Part shown: positions 44,197 to 54,525 of the stretch, piece by piece
How the letters are laid out: every line of letters begins with the position of its first letter
Numbering within the stretch: the stretch's first letter is position 1
NCBI GenBank assembly: GCA_047967505.1
Contig: CM106541.1
Strand: one strand, 5' to 3'
Length of the DNA: 64,000 bases
DNA from: Dipteris shenzhenensis
Lineage: Eukaryota; Polypodiophyta; Polypodiopsida; Gleicheniales
The notes under the pieces: generated by a model
The model's input: only the letters and a program-made list of their open reading frames with translations
What the model was told of the DNA's origin: nothing
Databases searched by the model: none
Translations under genes and position numbers: made by a program

Positions 44197-45075
44197 ATGG
44201 CGTCTGATGCTCTTTCACAGATAGTCACTAAAAAGCTTGACAAGAACAACTTCCAAGCATGGAAGTTTAGAATGACAAATTACCTTAAGGGAAAAGGCTA
44301 TTGGGAGTTCATTACTCGAGCTGAACAAGAACCAATTATTCCTAATGTTCCCCATAAACAGGAGTTGCATGCATTTAAAGGCTAACATGAGAGAGCCAGA
44401 AAAGTTATGTACTGGCTGTCTATCAGTATTTTAGATTCTATGATTGTGCATATTCAAGATGTAAGCACACCAAAGGAGGTGTGGGATACTTTGACAAAAA
44501 TGTATAGCACAAATACATAAGCCAAGAAAATGTAGCTCAAGAAAGAGTTGCATAATGTGCGGAGAGAAAATATGAGCATCAATGACTACCACATGAACAT
44601 GAACAAGATTGCAGATGCACTTGCTTCCATTGGGTCACTAGTGGAAGATGATGATTTAGTTTCTATGACCTTGAATGGTCTAGGAAAGGATTATGCACTA
44701 TTCTGGACATCCATTGCTATCCGTGAAAAATTTCTTGATTTTGAGAAGTTGATTACTCTTCTAATTTCTGAAGAGCAGAGAAATGGTGGTACATCTTCTT
44801 CAGGAGGAACTTCAAAAGAAACTGTCTTTTACTCAAATGCTAGAAGAGGTAGAGGCAGAGGTAGAGAAGGTCGATCTAGAGGCCATGGCAAAAATGAGAA
44901 TATGCAGCAAATTCAAGAAAACCAGTCCTATGGAGGAGGACGTGGTAACTTTAGAGGCAGGGGGAGCCAAAGAGGTCATGCTGGATGGCAGAGAGGCCAA
45001 AATGCAAACAGCAATGTTGAATGCTACTACTGTGGTAAAACGGGTCATATGGCTAAAGACTGCTACAAAAAGTAG
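44197..45075 (+). pseudogene. Copia A5 gag
   Basis: MASDALSQIVTKKLDKNNFQ start, intact where copia A has its first stop. Stops: TGG-to-TAA near 44,384, CAA-to-TAA near 44,518, CAG-to-TAG near 44,533. From 44,548 the frame is open through SINDYHM, a GRGRGRE-type RG tract and the zinc knuckle C-YY-C-GKTG-H-MAKD-C to 45,075. Confidence 0.9.
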
Positions 45076-46022
45076 AATGACATCATGAATGGAAAATTGT
45101 AGCAAGGCAATTATGCATCCTCTAGTAGACAGGGTGGTGACAGAAATGAGCATTTGTTTATGGTGTAGCACATGACCAATTCTGTGACAAGTGCAGAAGA
45201 AAGCAATGATGTGTGGTATGTTGACTCAGGTGTGTTAAACCACATGACAGGTCATGTAGAATGGATGCAGGATGCAAGGAAAATGGAAAGACTAGGATTT
45301 GTGGAGACTGATGATGATACTACACATCCTATTATGCAGATTGGTAAAATTATTTTGTCTATGCAGGATGGGAAAAAGAAATACCTGTCTGATGTATTTC
45401 ATGTCTCGAATATCACCTGGAAGAACCAAGTTTCTATTGGTCAAATGGTTGAGCACAGGGCTTGCACGTTAGATTTAATCCTCATGGATGCTTTGTTGAG
45501 GATATGACAAATAAAGGTCACTTGATAGCAAAAGGGAAGAAGAAGGGCAAGATGTTTACATTGGATGTGGACATGCCTGAATTGAGTGCAGCAATGTTTG
45601 CACATGGGACCAGTGTAGTTGAAGATATCAATATTTGGCATAAATGCATTGGTCATGTTAATGTACATCGACTTAAATTAATGCAAGCCCAAAATATTGT
45701 TGCAGGATTGCCTAAGTTTAAGGTTGCAGAAATGCATAAGGTATGTGAAGGCTGTCAATTTGGAAAACAGGCAAGGAAACCATTTCCTAGACATGTTCAA
45801 GAGAGTAAGAGGCCATTGGAATTAATCCACTTTGATGTGTGGACTACTAAAGCTACATCTATCGAGGCTGTCATTATTTTGTCACTTTTATTGATGACTA
45901 CAGCAGAAAAGTTTGGGTGTATTTTATGAAAAAGAAAAGTGAAGTGTTTGGGAATTTCAAAGCTTTTAAAGCTATGGTTAAGAAAGAAACAAGCCTACAA
46001 ATAAAATGCCTAAGGTCAAATG
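45076..46022 (+). pseudogene. Copia A5 protease-integrase, first part
   Basis: Several Gln-type TAGs (45,073, ~45,100, ~45,166) precede the protease VWYVDSGVLNHMTGH, in which the active-site DSGA is changed to DSGV. The frame shifts near 45,450. The integrase zinc segment (WHKCIGH...CEGCQFGK, with an Arg-to-Cys next to the His) and HFDVWTT follow. The integrase is cut at LRSN by element D; the active-site Asp of the LRSDGGGE block reads Asn. Confidence 0.88.
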
Positions 46023-46363
46023 TGACAAAGTGCGGATCGTACTTAGCCTAGTGCACACAAGAGTAGCAGAAGAACTAAGGAGGTTCAAAGCACACTAAAT
46101 AAGACATGAGAGGGAGGTAGCAAATCTATATCTCTTGCAATGTGTGTGTGTTCTCAATAATACATGATAGGCTTCTTATATAGAGAGAGCCTTTAGAATA
46201 GTCAAACCATGTGGGATCCTCTCATCCACATCTCTCCTTGTGGATATCCTCAATCCACATCTCCACATCATGTAGTCCACATCTTAGGGTGGCTACTTTA
46301 ATACATTCCTTATGACATACCTTTGCCCTTTAATCTATGTGCTCATGGCACCATATCTCAACA
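46023..46363 (-). repeat. 3' LTR of element D
   Basis: Minus-strand TGTTGAGATATGG to TTTGTCA. A TATA box (minus CTATATAAGAAG) is near 46,175. Confidence 0.92.
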
Positions 46364-46540
46364 CCTCCCCTTGGTGCCATAACCCTTTGGCTACTGCAAG
46401 GTGGTCAGATGTGAGTTACATTCCATCACCTCCCCTTAGTGCATGCATTGCTACTTAAGGTGGTTAAGTGTGGTTTTTACATGTCAATACCTCCCCTGGG
46501 TGCTTTCATAGCTACTCTCAGGTGGTCAGGTTTGATGACA
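46364..46540 (-). repeat. Triplicated polypurine-tract region of element D
   Basis: Plus-strand ACCTCCCCTTGGTGCC (46,362), ACCTCCCCTTAGTGC (~46,430) and ACCTCCCCTGGGTGC (~46,490) head units of about 62-68 bp. Each is followed by a GCTACT...AGGTGGT phrase. On the minus strand each is a GGGGAGGT purine tract; the one abutting the LTR is the expected PPT. Confidence 0.75.
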
Positions 46541-48290
46541 AAAATATAGGCAAGGTTGGCAAGGTTTTTGTTTCACAATACATGTTGTTCCTATCATTCT
46601 GCTCATGGCTTGATGATCACTCCACATGGTTGACTTGTTGGTTCTTCAATTTGCAATCTTCTTCCTTGTGTAACTTCATGCATGATGCTTTGTTCTTCCA
46701 TGTGCCTTGATGCTTTATGTGTGGATGCCATACTTCGTGCTATGGTCATCTCATGCACTTGTGTTTTCGGCATGCTTATGACAATGATGTGTGCATTCAC
46801 GCTTTGATTTGTCATTTGTTGCAAGGGTCTTACCAATTGATTTCTTTCAATATTGGCAGTGTCTAATTGCATACAATGATTTTCACTTGATTTACGCATA
46901 GAGCTTGAAAAAACGATCATTTTTCCTTTTTGGAGCGTGTCCAAATTCTTCCTGGATTGGAAATTACGCCTTGTCGAAGTTTTTATGAAGGAGAGGGGGG
47001 GGGCCTTGATGATGTGGCACAGGGATTCATATGCTGAATTCCAACCTGTGCTTACAAGGGACTCTGTGCTTAGGTGGCATTGTGCCATGTGGCAATCTTT
47101 AAACCCAAATAGGTTAACCCATGGTTACATTGACTTTACCATGGTCCACCTAAACTGAACCTAACTATGAACTTAACCACAGTTGAACACACCGTCTTCT
47201 CTGCCACGTGTCAAGAAGCTGACCTAGCTTTTAAACCCCGAGTTATCTTCACCTAACCTTGGTTAGATACTATCTGCCACATGGCTTTTCCTAAGGTCTG
47301 AGACCTTGGAGAAGCTCAAAAACGTCGATGGCGTGGAGGCGTCGCGACGTCTATGGTGGAGGTGTAGAGCCAAGAAGATATGCGCGGGTCGCCAGAAGGA
47401 TAGAAAGAAGCCTGGAAGACTTTGTGGTAGGTGCTTTTGCTTTTGGAGCGACTGCTCTAGTGCAGTCCTATTCGTGTGGGCGCACGTTAGCAGATGCAGG
47501 AGATGGAGGCAGCCGTTAAGGCAATGTGTAGTCAGGAGCTACTTTGGTTGGCTGGAGAGGTGTTACAAGAGCCCATGAGAGTCGGGTCACTGGCGTTGTC
47601 ATTGTAGGTGTTGCAGAGAGCATCGTTGATGGAGGCGGCTGGAGATGTAGCCTCGTAGGAGCTTGTTGCCCGGTGTGGATGCACAGTTGGAGTCACTGAG
47701 GAAAGCCGTCGACTGATGGTCGTTTGTCACTGTGGCTGACTATGGAGCATGGGCATTGTCTACTAGCTTGATTAGAGGGAGACGCTCAGGTTGATACGGT
47801 CTGGAAGGCTTGAGCCTCATTGCTATGGAGCCGCGTCAGTGGTCTTGGTGCTGGATCTTTGAAAATACTTGAGTTGCTGCAAATAGAGATCCTCATTGAT
47901 GTTACCATACAGAGACAACTGCTGCTAGAGATAGTAGGAGAGATGAGGTGATGGTTGCTGGCAGGAGCTCGATGCTAGAGGTTGCTGGCTATCAAGAGCC
48001 GCTCTTACTGCTTTGTAGGACATAGACTCGCAGATGGAAGGCACTATGGTCGGTTGCTAGAGAGGTGTGGACGACGTGACCACGAGAAGAAGTAGAGCCG
48101 AGAAGCTAAAGTAAGTGAGGTTGGAGAAGATTGCTTCAAAGATCTGAGTTGATGTGGGCTATCTTTCTAAACCTCTTTCATAGGATCTGAGTTGATGGAC
48201 CTAAACCTCTTTCTAAGGAGAAGACAAATCTCTCAACGGAAATCTCTCAAGACTTTGAAACCTAAAATTAATCTAAACTTAGCTAAACCT
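46541..48290 (-). other. Element D interior, no recognised protein
   Basis: The longest minus-strand frame (47,088 to 46,603, 161 codons, Met/Ser/Gln/Thr-rich) matches no family I know. 47,300-48,150 is GC-richer than its surroundings, possibly a captured host fragment, but on neither strand does it show a convincing domain. Confidence 0.5.
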
Positions 48291-48302
48291 GCTCTGATAC
48301 CA
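48291..48302 (-). promoter_or_regulatory. Element D primer binding site
   Basis: GCTCTGATACCA on the plus strand is the exact complement of TGGTATCAGAGC and adjoins the 5' LTR. Confidence 0.93.
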
Positions 48303-48643
48303 TGACAAAGTGCGGATCGTACTTAGCCTAGTGCACACAAGAGTAGCAGAAGAACTAAGGAGATTCAAAGCACACTAAATAAGACATGAGAGGGAGGTAG
48401 CAAATCTATATCTCTTGCAATGTGTGTGTGTTCTTAATAATACATGATAGGCTTCTTATATAGAGAGAGCCTTTAGAATAGTCAAACCATGTGGGATCCT
48501 CTCATCCACATCTCTCCTTGTGGATATCCTCAATCCACATCTCCACATCATGTAGTCCACATCTTAGGGTGGCTACTTTAATACATTCCTTATCACATAC
48601 CTTTGCCCTTTAATCTATGTGCTCATGGCACCATATCTCAACA
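48303..48643 (-). repeat. 5' LTR of element D
   Basis: Minus-strand promoter LTR; TATA-like CTATATAAGAAG complement at about 48,452-48,463. 338 of 341 positions equal the 3' LTR. Confidence 0.92.
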
Positions 48644-49197
48644 AAATGAGTTTGCAAGGTTCCTGTAGGAGCATGGCATAAAGCAGCAATATTCATGCAG
48701 TTATACCCCACAGCAAAATGGACTTGCAAAAAGGAAAAACAGGCATATTGGAGAGGTCTCTCATGCCATGCTCAAGGAAAAAGACCTGCTAGATTATTAT
48801 TGGGCTGAAGCAGTTGCTACAGCAGTCTACATAATGAACAGGACTCCCATTGCAGCAATACATGGCATGATGCCAGAGGAGAGGTATACTAGTAGGAAAC
48901 CAAATATTTCTCATTTGAAAGTTTTTTGTTGCATTTCCTATGTTCATGTGCCAGATGAGTTGAGATCCAAGTTGGATCCAAAAGCTGAGAAGTGCATCTT
49001 TATTTGTTATTCGCTATAGCAAAAAGGGTATAGATGCTATAACCCTTCTACTTGTAAGTTTAGCATGATCAGAGATATTTTTTTTAATGAGATGAGCAGC
49101 TGGTATAAACCAGTAAATGTGATTGATGATGTAGATGCACAAAATGGTGATGCTGCATAGAATTCATAGCAGCAATCACAAAATATTAGTGGACCTT
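48644..49197 (+). pseudogene. Copia A5 integrase, second part
   Basis: Resumes after the AAATG duplication: NEFARFL-equivalent sequence, HTPQQNGLAKRKNRHIG-like block (catalytic Glu changed to Lys near 48,728), then 48,768-49,019 YYWAEAVATAVYIMNRTP, HLKVFCCISYVHVP. Stops at 49,017 and ~49,158. Truncated at 49,197. Confidence 0.88.
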
Positions 49198-50875
49198 GGC
49201 AGGAGTGCCATTCTAAATATTCCTTTAGCTACTTCAACCTTGAGGCTATGAGGAAGCCATCCACAAACTCTCATGGATTAAGAATGGCACAAGTGCCATC
49301 CTCTATTAGAATGGCACCAGTGCCAATCTCTTCTGTGACAATCATCACAAAGAGAAATCTCCAAGTTAACTAGACATCCCTTTAGCTAAGAGGTGGGATA
49401 ACATCAGTGCCATGCTAAACATCACTTTAGCTACTTAAACTTTTAGGCTATGCACAAACTCTCATGGATTAAGAATGGCACTAGTGCCAACAATCTCATT
49501 TTTGCTTTGAACATAACTAGATTGGCAGCAGTGCCATTCTAAATATCCCTTTAGCTGCTTTAGCCTTGAGGCTATGAGGAAGCCATCCACAAACTCTCAT
49601 GGCTTAAGAATGGCACAAGTTCCATTCTCTATTAGAATGGCACTGGTGCCAATCTCTTTTTTGAGATTCATCGCACAGAGAAGTTAACTAGACACCCCTT
49701 TAACTAAAAGGTGACAGAGCTAGATTGGCAGCGGTGCCTTTCTAAACATCCCTTGACCTACTTCAACCTTTAGGCTATGGGGGAGCCATCCACAAACTCT
49801 CATAGATTAGGAATGGCAAAGGTGCCATTCTCAATGATTAAGAATAACAAAGATGCCATTCTTAGTTTCATGGATTATTATTGATGAGAATGGCACTAGT
49901 GCCAATCTTTTTTGTGACAATCATCACAAAGAGGATCACATCAATTCCGACTAAAGGTTAGATTTTAGAGAAATCTCCATTTTTACTATATTAGCATTAG
50001 TGCAAATCTCATTTGCACTTTGAAATATCAATGTTAACTAGATTGGCAGCAATGCCATGCCAAGAGCCAAACACCCCTTTAGCTACTTCAACATTCAGGT
50101 TATGAGGGAGCCATCTCAAAACTCTCATGGATTAAGAATGACAAAGGTGCCATTCTTAGTGAGAATGGCACTAGTGCCAATATCTTTTGTGACAGTCATC
50201 ACAAAGAGGATCACATTAGTGACCACTAAAGGTTAGATTTTAGAGAAATCTCCATGTTAACTATATTGGCATCAGTGCCATGCTAAACTTGCCTTTAGCT
50301 AAAAGTTGACATAACTAGATTGACCACAGTGCCATTCTAAACATCCCTTTAGCTACTTTAACCTTTAGGCAGAGCCATCCACAAACTTTCATGGATTAAG
50401 AATGTCACGGGTGCCATTCTCTATTAGAATGGCACTGGTCCCAGTCTCTTTTGTGACAGTCATCACAAAGAGAAATTTCCAAGTTAACTAGATTGGCAGG
50501 TGTGCCATTCCAAACATCCTTGTAGCTACTTCAACCTTTAGGCTATGAGGCAACCATCCACAAACTATCATGGATTAAGAATGGCACTGGTCCCAATCTC
50601 TTTTATGATAGTCATCACGAAGAGAATGGAACAGGTGCCATTCTCTATCAAAATGGCACTGGTGCCAATCTCTTTTGTGACAGTCATCACAAAGACAAAT
50701 CTCAGTGTTAACTAGATTGGCAGCAGTGCCATGCCAAAGATCCCCTAGCTACTTCAACCTTCAGGCTATGAGGGAGCCATCCACAAACTCTCATGGATTA
50801 AGAATGACACTAGTGCCAAGCTCATTTGTGCACATAACTAGATTGGCAGCAGTACCATTAACAAACTATTCAAAA
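49198..50875. repeat. P1 repeat array: ~8 degenerate units rich in dyads
   Basis: The landmark CTTTAGCTACTTCAACCTT recurs about eight times (near 49,224, 49,424, 49,545, 49,757, 50,070, 50,345, 50,521, 50,743), 120-310 bp apart. Units carry two P1 dyads, AATGGCACTGGTGCCAATC-like and GATTGGCAGCAGTGCCATTC-like. Many also carry a separate dyad, TTTGTGACAGTCATCACAAA. More than 20 P1 sites are countable. No coding. Confidence 0.9.
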
Positions 50876-51399
50876 TTTTTGGACTTTCTCTCCTGGTTTG
50901 GACTTTTTTTTGAAGCATATCTTCACTTAGTGAGCTCAAAAATTGGGTTTTTTAGAGCACTAAATGTGTCACTTATATAAAATATGGCCTTACTAAGCTA
51001 AAAAGTCAAGTGGTGACCTCTAATTTTTAAAAAAATGGCTCAGTGAAGCTATAATTCCCAAACTCGTGCATGGTGCCCCCATCCAATAACTATAATAATA
51101 ATAATTGCAGTCTCCTAACTCTAGTTCAATTTTAACACTATGAAGTGAAAATATGAAAAGAGTTTATTGAATTCAACATATAAGTAGTGTATAGATACAC
51201 CATTTTTTGAAAAAAAAGAGTTTGTTGAATTCAATATATAAGTGGTGTATAGATACACCCTTTTTTTGAAAAACAAACCATACAATAAATTATCTTATTG
51301 GTGGTGTATAGATATACATATGCATCTGAATCTCGTTCAAAGTCATCAGATTCATATAATGTATTTGCGCTTGATGGGTCAAGTCCAAATGATGTTTAA
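50876..51399. repeat. AT-rich, ~61-bp repeat
   Basis: GAGTTTATTGAATTCAACAT-AAGTAGTGTATAGATACACC at 51,160 is repeated at 51,220, with a shorter third copy near 51,297 (GGTGGTGTATAGATATAC). No gene. Confidence 0.7.
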
Positions 51400-53660
51400 C
51401 ATGGACATGACTTGGATCAGGGATTGTGATACATTTTTCAACATTGCATCCATACTTCTTTTTAAAACTTCATGTCCTCGATTTCCAGCACTGAATAATG
51501 CTACTAACTTCCACCTCTATTAATCCCTCATTATTTGGAACCCATTCACATTCCTTTTACAAGCATCCCTCATAGAGTTGTTTTATTGTGTATCTTCTCG
51601 GGAGATTTTTCAATGGCTTTGGTTCATACCATAAAGATGTAAATGTTATAGGAGTTCCCTTGTCATCCCTTTCTATCTTAGCAATCTTTGCAACCCAAAT
51701 TGTGTCACCTTGGTCATCCAACTTTGAACCTGGATCAGATGCCCAAACTGTAACAAATAGACCCTCTTCAATCTCATTAGATGGTATAAACTCTGGTAAG
51801 GGTTTGTCTCCCTTCCTGCCACAATATTTTTGAGGTAAAAGGCTTTCCTCTGCTTCCTCCATATCTACTAACATATTTATATCCAAAGGAAAACTTGGTG
51901 ACCTAGCTTGTTCTAGCAAAAAGGATTCACAGTATTCAATGCTCATTAAGTTTTCTTATCTTTCTAAAGATTGGATAAGTGCTTCAGTTGATTTAATTGT
52001 CTCCAAATTCTTAGTTGATTGGTTAGGATATTTTTGCATCATACTTTGAAGATGTTTAATGAAGGCTTTCAAGCCTTTCATTTCATCTGTGTCAAGTGAT
52101 TTGTTTTTTGCAAGAACAAATCTAGTTTCCTCTAATGGAATTATTCGTTGTAATAAAGCATATGACTCACTCCATAAATGATCTCCATCTACTGAGTAGT
52201 GCTTCCGTTGCATCATTGGAATATTGTTATGCATGTGAAACCGAAAGTAGTGTGGATTTGTGTGTCCTATTAGGGCATCATCTCCTGTTTGTAAATGTGG
52301 CTCTATGAATGCTCTCCAATCTACCATCCTCTCTAAGATAGCCACTTCTGATTCTTCCTTGCAAGGACCTCCAATTTTTTTCCCAATTTGAAATAGCATA
52401 TCCTCCATTGTCAAAACATCCATTGCCTTCAACTCACCAGAGATAACATTGAAGATTTGATCTATGTCTTCATCTGTATGGCTGACAAGAAGAAAGCCAA
52501 CTTCCACTTCTTCAAATATTTTCAAACCAACTAGCATAGAGCATAAAGCAAATATATATTTATTCTTGTTCTCTCTCCAACAATTATCAGCTTGTATTCA
52601 CAATGTGTTAGGTAAACATCCGTGAGCATCTCTGACCTTTCTTATTGCTTTCATGATTGATGTAACAACCTGGTTACTATCATGGTCATGCAAACTATCA
52701 ATCCATACATCACAAAAGATTCGGTATCCATGTACTAATACTCCACACAAATGTGTTTTTAGTCCACGTTTGCCCTCCAATGCTAGTGGGATACATCTAT
52801 ATCATGGCAAAGTGGATGTATTCTGGTCCATGCCATCAATGGTGATGCACATGGACTTATCGACATGTGAAATAGCTTCCTCTCTCCAAGAAGCATATAA
52901 CTTTTGAGCATCCTACATGTGACAAATGGATTGATCGCCAATTAATATATCTTCCTCGCTGCTGCTCACATTTACTATGTTCAATGGCATTTTTTAATTC
53001 ATCAAATGTCTTACATTTTGACATCCTTTGCTTTGATGGTCTCTTGACATGGCAAAAATCTCTATGCCAAATTTTGTACAAGGTTGATCGTGAAATCATG
53101 CTCTCATCTCTGTCTTGTAAAGTTTTATTGATAGTTTCTAGGATGACCTTTGTCATTCCCAAAGGAAGATGTTGTTGACATTCGACACGTCCATCTAGCA
53201 TTGCTTGTTGAAGATGAGGTTGTAGTAATGCGTGGTCTTTGAGAACTTGCTTTAATGTTGCGGTTGCATTTATAGTGCTTCCATGGCATTTAAGCTTGTA
53301 GGTATTTCCATGAATTGTATGAACCACTTTTTTTTTTACCTCTACCTAGATGGTCTAGTATGTGCCATGTGATAGTCCAGTTAACCATTGATATCCTTGA
53401 TTGCAAATGGGTCTCCCATCAACCATTGGTTTCAATCTAGGTTTACAGTGTCTTGTGCTCAAATCTTGATTAGTGCCTTGATGAAGAAAGCATGAAAACT
53501 CTTGAAGAAGATACACATCTTTTCTCACCACAACATTGGAAATGACACACATTCATAGGATCAAGACTATGAATTCGTCCAAAAGCCACCACTTCATTCT
53601 TCTTATATAACACCACATCCATACCCTCTGTTAGGGTGAATACATGTTTTATGTACAAAA
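51400..53660 (-). pseudogene. DUF7869-type transposase-like relic 1, most complete
   Basis: Minus strand, N to C. 53,640-53,550: FTLTEGMDVVLYKKNEVVAF, GRIHSLDP. 53,325-52,980: VECQQHLPLGMTKVIL. ~52,850-52,560: ITIDGMDQNTSTLP, a stop, KTHLCGVLVHGYRIFCDVWI, a stop, IQADNCWRENKNKYIFALCS. 52,537-51,956: KIFEEVEVGFLLVSHTDEDI, an HTHEDID-like block. 51,946-51,557: LLPQKYCGRKGDKPLP, a WVAKIAKIERDDKGTP-type SH3/chromo-like domain with FTSLWYEP. The tail (to ~51,400) reads EWVPNNEG, SIIQCWKSRT. IDGMDQN, QADNC-ENKN and HTDEDID are likely the acidic core of a DDE-type transposase. About five stops and frameshifts. Confidence 0.78.
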
Positions 53661-53844
53661 ATAGATTAGTAACTCAAAATGAACATAATAAATAATCATT
53701 GAGCTTATTATTACTTAATAACTTCTATATCAAAACTAGCAGAGAAGGCACTAAACCTAAACCCTACATCCTAAACTTTAAATAATTAATACCAAAGCAT
53801 CTTAACCACCATAAATCCTAAACTTTAAACATTTAATTCCTAAA
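53661..53844. other. AT-rich spacer
   Basis: No gene. Merges into the CCCTAAA-like repeats. Confidence 0.4.
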
Positions 53845-53975
53845 CCCTAAACCCTAAATCGTAAACTCCTAAACAATAAATCCTAAACCTTAAACCCTAA
53901 ACTCTAAATCCTAAACCCTAAATCCTAAACCCTAAACCCTAAACCCTAAACCTTAAACCTTAATCCTAAAATACA
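53845..53975. repeat. Interstitial telomere-like repeat, CCCTAAA strand
   Basis: Degenerate CCCTAAA units with variants (CCTTAAA, CCCTAAAT), the best run (CCCTAAA x3) near 53,928-53,950. This is the left arm of an inverted pair. Confidence 0.88.
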
Positions 53976-54525
53976 ACCAAAATTTAATGAATTTTTCTAA
54001 TTTGTGCAACACGTTGGATATATCCCCCAACCTGTTGCTTGAGCAACAGGTTGGGGGATATATCTAACTTGTTGCAAAAATCAAGAATTTTCCTTATTTG
54101 TGCAACAATTTGATATACAGTTCGGGAATATATCCAACCTATTGCACAACTCAAGAATTTTCTTGATTTGTGCAAGGTTAAATATACCCCCCAACCTATT
54201 GCTTGAGCACAGGTTGGGGTCACCCCAACCGAGGCCTATTGTTGGGTATATCCCCCAACCTATTGCTTGAGCAACAGGTTGGGGGGTATATCCAATCTGT
54301 TGCACAAATCAAGAAAATTATCGATTTGTGCAACAAGTTGGATATACTCCCCAACTTGTTGCTTGAGCAAGTATATCCAACCTGTTGTACAAATCAAGAA
54401 AATTCCTTGATTTTTGCAATAGGTTGAGTGCACCATTAACCTATTCCACTTGCAATAGTTTGGGGGATATATCAAACCTATTGCACAAATTGAAAAAAAT
54501 CATTAAATTTTGATTGTATTTAGGG
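53976..54525. repeat. Foldback core with P2 palindromes
   Basis: At 54,018-54,061 a near-perfect hairpin: TATATCCCCCAACCTGTTGC, about 4 nt, then its complement. A similar one is centred at ~54,268, with worn copies between and after. A second dyad, TTGCACAAATCAAGAA and its complement, links them. The outer flanks (ACAACCAAAATTTAATGA at 53,973; TCATTAAATTTTGATTGT at 54,500) are inverted copies, so the whole core folds back on itself. Short frames here mirror each other and are artefacts. Confidence 0.9.

Larger units (their letters stand above)
46023..48643 (-). mobile_element. Element D: non-autonomous LTR retrotransposon
   Basis: Two 341-bp LTRs (46,023-46,363; 48,303-48,643) differ at three positions, so the insertion is recent. 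AAATG target duplication (46,018-46,022; 48,644-48,648). Orientation is minus: the complement of TGGTATCAGAGC sits at 48,291-48,302, beside the right LTR. The 1.94-kb interior has no gag, protease, integrase or RT, as in LARD/TRIM-type elements. A purine tract lies beside the left LTR. Confidence 0.93.
43349..49197 (+). mobile_element. Copia A5, interrupted by element D, 3'-truncated
   Basis: 5' LTR (356 bp), primer site, leader, gag, protease and integrase. Element D is inserted at 46,022/48,644 with target duplication AAATG. The integrase then resumes and ends abruptly at 49,197. RT, RNase H and 3' LTR are missing; P1 repeat sequence follows directly. Confidence 0.92.

Noticed and set aside
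47306-47578. 90-codon Cys/Arg/Trp-rich frame as a captured gene
   Set aside because: Lies antisense to element D, has no domain and overlaps another frame. Recorded only as GC-richer interior.
49198-50875. TGTGA-N6-TCACA dyads as CAP/CRP-type operators
   Set aside because: Bacterial regulator sites have no meaning in this eukaryotic context; kept only as a structural dyad.
53976-54525. Pairs of look-alike 70-80-codon frames on opposite strands
   Set aside because: They mirror each other because the DNA is an inverted repeat. No conserved domain.
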